NCBI RefSeq assembly: GCF_042850945.1 | Contig: NZ_AP031496.1 | Coordinates: forward strand, 3,348,001-3,412,000 | DNA length: 64,000 bases | Direction of reading: 5' to 3' | Origin: Halioxenophilus aromaticivorans | GTDB taxonomy: Bacteria > Pseudomonadota > Gammaproteobacteria > Pseudomonadales > Cellvibrionaceae | Shown here: piece after piece, positions 63,747 through 64,000 of the stretch | Layout of the letters: every line of letters starts with the position of its first letter | How positions within the stretch are numbered: position 1 is the stretch's first letter | Position numbers and translations under genes: made by a program | Notes under the pieces: generated by a model | The model's database searches: none | Seen by the model: only the letters and a program-made list of their open reading frames with translations | What the model was told of the DNA's origin: nothing

Positions 63747-64000
63747 ATGCGAATTGCTGTACTTGGTTCGATTGAAACCGGCAGTGAAAAAGTCGAGGAG
63801 TTTAAGTCTGCCTGCAAAGATATTGGGAATGAATTATCTAAACGTGGTTATAAAGTCATTGTTTGTTCGGAAAATCAGCATACGGCTGATCCCCATATTG
63901 TCGATGGTATTAATAATGACAATAACAATAGGACCAAAGTAGAGATTATTAGATCGGAAGAAGAGAATAACACCGCACCTTTTTACGAAAAAAGAGAAGA
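63747..64000 (+). CDS. Unidentified Rossmann-like protein, 3'-truncated
   Basis: The frame is open from ATG 63747 to the window end (about 84 residues). AAGGAG ends 6 bp before the ATG, a strong site. The N-terminus M-R-I-A-V-L-G-S-I-E-T-G is a beta-strand plus glycine turn, followed by a helix and a second strand (Y-K-V-I-V-C-S-E) and H-T-A-D-P-H. This looks like a Rossmann-type nucleotide-binding domain of the SLOG/TIR/deoxyribosyltransferase kind, but no family is certain. The DNA is AT-rich with runs of Asn, unlike upstream genes. Lying just after a duplicated tRNA end, it may be the first gene of a mobile or defence island. Confidence 0.7.
   Translation, partial: MRIAVLGSIETGSEKVEEFKSACKDIGNELSKRGYKVIVCSENQHTADPHIVDGINNDNNNRTKVEIIRSEEENNTAPFYEKRE

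Noticed and set aside
63754..63942. 62-codon ORF at the window end
   Set aside because: It overlaps, in another frame, the better supported gene from ATG 63747 that has an AAGGAG site and stays open to the edge.

Overview
The window reads as chromosome of a marine-type gammaproteobacterium. AcnB, MiaE, the YfbR nucleotidase, RlmB/RNase R, PqiABC, GltS and two RND pumps set the class. A Gram-negative class GN sortase locus and a TonB receptor/GH3/AraC sugar cluster suggest a marine, polysaccharide-using lineage. Cellvibrionales-like is my inference; it cannot be proven without database searches. Most of the window is ordinary, densely coded chromosome of even composition. The last 0.6 kb, after a tRNA-Leu gene, is AT-richer and looks like the edge of a genomic island.

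Layout. 1-8034: 3' part of a PIN-PhoH ATPase, an ABC exporter, a DUF1289 gene followed by miaE, and acnB with a clear promoter and a UUCG-loop terminator. 8383-12604: a LysR regulator, yfbR, a CapW/BrxR-like WYL regulator without a visible defence operon, a five-copy 14-bp repeat, a glutaredoxin-MauE membrane protein and a small K+ channel protein. 12882-20493: an RND efflux operon (adaptor, pump, outer-membrane lipoprotein), a DUF3313 lipoprotein and an LpxR-type lipid A deacylase. 20587-24298: a pqiABC lipid-transport operon on the minus strand with an extra overlapping small lipoprotein gene. 24738-26773: gltS and a HAD phosphatase.

27117-34990: a tightly coupled membrane/AAA operon: polytopic membrane protein, RDD, SpoIIM-like, DUF4129, DUF4350, MoxR, DUF58. 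This is the usual MoxR-DUF58 arrangement thought to act as a membrane-associated chaperone or envelope-stress machine. 35099-39710: an orphan helical protein, a stand-alone Nmad3 (nucleotide-modification-associated) gene and a large secreted ExeM/NucH-type nuclease.

39963-45789: a dedicated proteobacterial sortase system. A histidine kinase and OmpR-type regulator face, across a 141-bp divergent promoter, one VIT/vWA sortase substrate and its class GN sortase. A 10-bp tandem repeat in the shared promoter fits a response-regulator site. 45991-58850: a tandem universal stress protein, a second RND pump with adaptor, rlmB-rnr, an orphan PotF-like polyamine-binding protein and a GH3 lipoprotein. 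59223-62913: a TonB-dependent receptor divergent from an AraC regulator, with a perfect 10-bp tandem repeat between them.

63042-64000: tRNA-Leu(CAG) with a near-consensus promoter, a 152-bp-spaced duplication of its 3' end and downstream flank, several perfect palindromes, and the start of an unidentified Rossmann-like gene with a strong ribosome binding site that runs off the window. The least explained parts are the orphan CapW-like regulator with its repeats, the orphan Nmad3 gene, the fourth pqi gene, and this tRNA-proximal island edge.
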